This document shows positions 59,605 through 64,000 of a stretch of DNA of 64,000 bases, in pieces; position 1 is the stretch's first letter, and each line of letters begins with the position of its first letter. The stretch comes from Acanthacorydalis orientalis. Taxonomy: Eukaryota; Arthropoda; Insecta; Megaloptera; Corydalidae. Below the pieces are notes generated by a model. It was not told the origin of the DNA and made no database searches. It saw only the letters and a list, made by a program, of their open reading frames with translations. The stretch lies in NCBI GenBank assembly GCA_034766995.1, contig CM068314.1, forward strand, positions 21,744,626 through 21,808,625, in the 5' to 3' direction. The translations under genes and the position numbers were made by a program.

Positions 59605-61967
59605 TTATATATCATGATCAAATTCGAAGACAATTACTTATTCAACAATTTACCAAAAATGTATTATTGATTGAAAAAATGAACCTGTTCAACATCTTCA
59701 TCTGTATTGTTAATCTTAAGTGTTTAATTGAATATATTCTCATCCATTTATAATAACAAGCTATAATCAAATAAACATGTGTTTTATTGAGTTTAGTAAT
59801 TAAATAATTAAAAAAATAGGTTTCCGTTCTTATCTTCGACATTTATATCAGTAGCATCATTTTTTTTAATAAATAAGTGCCATACAGCAAGTTCTAAGCA
59901 TATGAAAATTCGCACCAATTTTAAAGATGATATATTTTACGCACGCAAATAATGAGAATACTTAACTAAATGTTTTTTTGATAACCCCGTTAAGTTTGTA
60001 ATGTTAGATACCAGAAGTCCTTTACACCTGATAAAAGTGGTCATCTGCTAGCAGAGATCTAGACTTCTATTTTACATATTTCATTTTTGAACAAGTTTTC
60101 ACGCAATAAATGTACTCTTGAATGAATAATAATTCACCTGCATAAGGTGAATATAAACTATTATTTAATATTAAAACGAATAAAGATGAGAACACTTAAC
60201 CATTTTTATCTCCTTTTATCCTCTCAACCTCAGTTATCTTAAACTTAAACGATGGCAATTTTTAGCTGACTAGGAAATGTTTTACCGATCGTTATAGAAA
60301 AATTTCACAGCTTAATATTTTAATTAAATGTCTGTATAATATAAAAAATATATTTTTTAATGGCATACAAAAAATTAATTATTATATATATATATATATA
60401 TATATTGGTGTGTGTGTGGGTTGATGGATGGTTGAATACGTACATGTAGGCATGTATATCTGTACATCTGCACATTTAAATACACATTTATTTAAATAGA
60501 AATATTTTTAAATTTATAGTTCATTGATTATATAGAAAGGACTAGTCCAATGCTGCAAAATGTAATTTCATAAATGTAACTCGTACGACTGAACGATAAT
60601 AGTACACCACAGCGAAATTTTAAGGTTTCATAAAGTTCAAAACTTTAGTGCAGGTTGAAAGCTCAAGTACAAATTACTCATATACATTTCAAACTAATAG
60701 TTATCATTTCCAGTGCTTATATACCATCTGCTTCCTTCACAAATCTTTTCAATTCCCTTAAATTTATTACAGTCAATCTTTCAAAGTGAAATATTGAAAT
60801 CAAATTTGAAAATTGAATTCTGTACTTAAATAAAGATTATTCTTTTTTTCTGCATATTTGTCTGAACTAATACATACAATTCTTAAATATAGTTTGTTTG
60901 TTAATCATCGAGAATTTAAAAAGTATTTTTTTACTATTATATTTTAGAATATTTAAATTCAATAATTACATATTAAAACGTTTTAAGATTGTTTTTAAAT
61001 TGTTGCAATCAGAAAAATCTACTCTAAAATAAAATGAAATTTTTATTGAATTTTTTTCAGAGTAAATTATAATGAATAAGATTTAGATCTAGTACAAATA
61101 TATATTTGTCAGTAGAATTTTTTTATAATATAATATCTAATTTATTAGAACCACGAAGTAAATATATCAAGCGCTACTGATTAATATAAATTGAAATTAG
61201 AGAGTACAAAAATAATTCTTTTGATTGAAATACACACGTGGATAAAAATCTCAAATAACAAATATATAAAACTATATTATTTTTATAAAAATAAATATAT
61301 TCTTTTATTAAAAAATATAATCTTTTTATAAATATGTAAATATTCCTCAAGTTAAAGTACAGTTAACTTAAGAGTAAATAAAAAAATGTATTATATTTTA
61401 TTAGTTATAATAAATACAGGAACTGATAACGACATTTGCTCGGCACTCGCTCTAAAAAGATGCTCAAAATCGTTCTAATCAAACAAAATGGGATTAAAAT
61501 TACTTTCTTCACTAACTATTTGAGAATGAATCAAAAACTGAAACTAATATCTCACCAGAACAAAGACCTCTCAGTCAAGAGGCTACTTTCATGGGTACTT
61601 TGGTACTACACTTCCTAACTTGAAAGAAATATAGAAGAAATATTACATATCTTTACGAAAATCCCCAGCCCAAAAAACTATCAGAATATTTTCGATGCGA
61701 GGGTCATTTGTTTCTTTAAAGCTTCTCTCGAAACTGGTTCAAGAACCAAGATAAATCACCAAGATCACAAATGTAAAAACATACAATTTATCTTGTAAAT
61801 AATATTTCACCATTCCTTAATAATTACTTATAAATTTCCATTTTTACATATAACTTTTTGTGGTGTAACATATATACTTTTATCTTTTTTGTAATTGTTA
61901 ATTAAGTAAGAGTTCTCTTCAAATAAATCACATTAATGTATCGAGATAATCGTTCACTGAATAAAAG

Positions 61968-62022
<55 letters not shown>

Positions 62023-62600
62023 TTCGAATTTGAATTTAGATACAGTGACTAGACCCTGAAATCTATGTAGAATCATCTATATGAAATTGCAAATAATAAT
62101 AATAATTATATATATATATACAAATGTATATATATATATATATATATATAATAAATTTAAATATTTATTTAAATACGGACCTGTTCCATTGTAATTAATC
62201 CAAAAAAACTGAAACATAAAAACTATACTTGCTTTTTAAAAATCTTTTAAATCACTTAAAGTGGTGTTCATTTTCGTATATCAAGGCAATAATGTTTTTT
62301 CTATAGGGTCACTCGTTTAAGTAATAAATACTGTTCACAGTTTTGCTATCAGAATAAGAAATTTTTAACGAATTTTTTCGCACTTTGTAACGGAAATCCA
62401 TTGTTATGTGATAAACGTCCTCATTGATTATTGTGGTCACGTACAGAAGAAATACGTTTCTTTCTTATAAATAAACTGAGAACTTTATCACTCAATTTAA
62501 ATATAGACAATAAATTGTAAATACATGTTCTTAGCATTTGAGTAATTAATTAGTATAATTTATATTAAAAAGAAGATATATAGAAAATCTAAATTTTCAA

Positions 62601-62654
<54 letters not shown>

Positions 62655-63324
62655 GTAAAGAGAGAAAATTAATTGGTCTAGTATTCATAAAAATAGATAT
62701 AATTATTATAAACATCACAAAATACAATTCTGAATATTAAAAAATAATGTAACTTTATATTAAATAAATATATATTTTCAATTGTACTCAAAGTCGAAAT
62801 AATTTTAAAATTCTATAATATAGTAGCTATTAAATGTGCTAACTGTGTGCATTTACCAGAGTACAGCCGGTGCAGGATGAAAAATTGCAATGCACGACAT
62901 GAAAAAGGCGTTGATTTTATGACCAGATATTGCAGATGAATGAATCTGACTGCTTTTTTTAACCTTTATAAAAACATGTTCGACACATTATATAACTGAT
63001 GTTTGCCGATTTCCGTTTAAAGTACGGAATTAATGTATATTTTTATATTTTCTGAAGCTCGAATGACCATCATAAAAAAGATTTGCGTATCTGATGACAT
63101 CCGGGTTTTTAGTACACTCTAAAAAAAGAAGAATCGGTTACTGTATTGAATTGATTTTTCTGTATATACTATAGTTGTATAAATTTTCAAAAACTGTTAT
63201 TAATATTCAATTTATTTTCTTTATTTTCTTCTCTTTTTTAATAAACATAATCTCTTAAAATTAAGTCTTAATCACAAAATAATTTTAGTGTTAGTGTTAG
63301 TTAACACTGTGGCTATAATCATTT
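59346..63324. other. AT-rich DNA with microsatellites, no gene seen
   Basis: (TA)n arrays lie at 59549-59600, 60383-60405 (then TG-rich), 61971-62017, 62109-62151 and 62605-62651. The stretch 61430-61760 is a little GC-richer and holds a 60-codon frame without a domain. 62305-62345 (TAGGGTCACTCGTTTAAGTA) might be a lone mariner-type end. Confidence 0.5.
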
Positions 63325-63475
63325 TCACAAATGAATTTTTCATTCACCTCACAAACTACAAAAAAATATTCTAATCAAAAATATTAAATAATTAATTATT
63401 GATCATTTTAGATTTTTGTATACACACATTTTTTTAACGATGCTATCATTTTTAAGACAGTAAGCTAAAAAAATC
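63325..63475 (+). repeat. Old dispersed repeat, copy 4
   Basis: TTTCACAAATGAATTTTTCA, CCTCACAAACTACAAAAAAA, TATTCTAATCAAAAATATT, AATTATTGATCATTTT and TTAACGATGCTATCATTTTT. It is the copy closest to a common sequence for the four loci. Confidence 0.55.
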
Positions 63476-64000
63476 TTTTAAAATTTTCATTACATTTTTC
63501 TACACCTTAGCGGTGTGTTTTGTGGTTTGCACAGTGAATGAATAATTTATTATGAAAGTTAAGTATTAACTATTTCATTATTTTATAGAGACTTTTTAAT
63601 CTGAAATATATAATTCTTATTACAATGAAACCGATTATAAGATATTAGAAAAATATTGAAATAATATAATAGAAAAGATACTACGATATTATAAAAAATT
63701 CAAATTTGAAAACATAGTTACGAATAGATTATTTAATAGCTCACCCAATAATAAATACAATAAAGTTCAATTCTGGAATTTTTTATTAAGACATAAATAT
63801 CATTTATTCCATTTATTTCGTTTCATTTTTATTCCTAACAAATAATATTTTTTTTCAAAAAATCATAAATTATTTAAAACTAAATGATAAAACTGAATTA
63901 TTAAACAAAAAGATTGGAAAAACTTACATGAAAACCATAAAAAAACAATACCTCTCTTTCACAAATATTTGTTATATTCTCAAATTCTTAATTATTATTC
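63476..64000. other. AT-rich DNA, no gene seen
   Basis: Nothing recognised up to the end of the window. Confidence 0.5.

Noticed and set aside
61730..61750. GGTTCAAGAACC as the T-loop of a tRNA gene
   Set aside because: No matching acceptor or anticodon arms could be placed around it; it is a short palindrome.
1..64000. CRISPR arrays, rRNA genes, prophage or bacterial operons
   Set aside because: No regularly spaced identical repeats with unique spacers, no rRNA-like sequence, and the overall composition and transposons are eukaryotic.

Overview
This is a stretch of very AT-rich (roughly three quarters A+T by eye) eukaryotic, probably invertebrate, chromosomal DNA. There are no operons, no dense coding and no long ORFs. 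There are more than forty (TA)n microsatellites, plus broken Tc1/mariner and hAT transposons of the kinds common in arthropods, cnidarians, flatworms and molluscs. An arthropod is my first guess, but the sequence does not settle it. I found no intact host gene, rRNA, tRNA or CRISPR array. The window reads as intergenic or intronic DNA shaped by cut-and-paste DNA transposons. Layout: 0.85-2.4 kb is a complete-length Tc1 element with both inverted ends, TA target duplications and a frameshifted transposase on the minus strand. Mariner-type pieces lie at 3.5, 8.4, 10.2, 14.0, 15.9, 16.3, 24.2, 26.0, 43.6, 45.8, 50.4, 55.4, 57.5, 58.1 and 59.1 kb. Two hAT elements (21.0-21.8 and 31.6-32.6 kb) keep both ends, recognisable 8-bp target duplications and only the C-terminal dimerisation region of the transposase. 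Short TIR-only elements sit at 6.9 and 45.2 kb. A GC-rich foldback element with C-rich tandem arrays on its left arm and G-rich arrays on its right arm lies at 40.9-41.8 kb. A 209-bp tandem duplication lies at 33.4-33.8 kb, and an old dispersed repeat occurs at 39.4, 43.4, 48.3 and 63.3 kb. Two themes link the elements. First, nearly all are internal-deletion derivatives that keep the ends and lose the catalytic core. One mariner lineage (five loci plus a solo end) has four near-complete copies sharing one deletion that leaves only the N-terminal helix-turn-helix DNA-binding region. Its 57.6 kb copy has an uninterrupted 110-residue ORF, the best surviving ORF in the window. A second lineage (8.4, 16.3 and 26.0 kb) keeps its ends and only a little coding sequence; its 8.4 kb copy retains the transposase C-terminus. 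Second, TA-targeting elements repeatedly abut (TA)n arrays, as expected for elements that insert at TA. Non-repeat candidates for function are short islands of higher GC: 7.6-7.8, 17.94-18.03, 23.6-24.06 (with a TATCGATA motif), 26.5-26.64 and 32.7-32.95 kb (a cluster of GATA-type sites with an E-box and a forkhead-like site). These are inferences from composition and motifs only.
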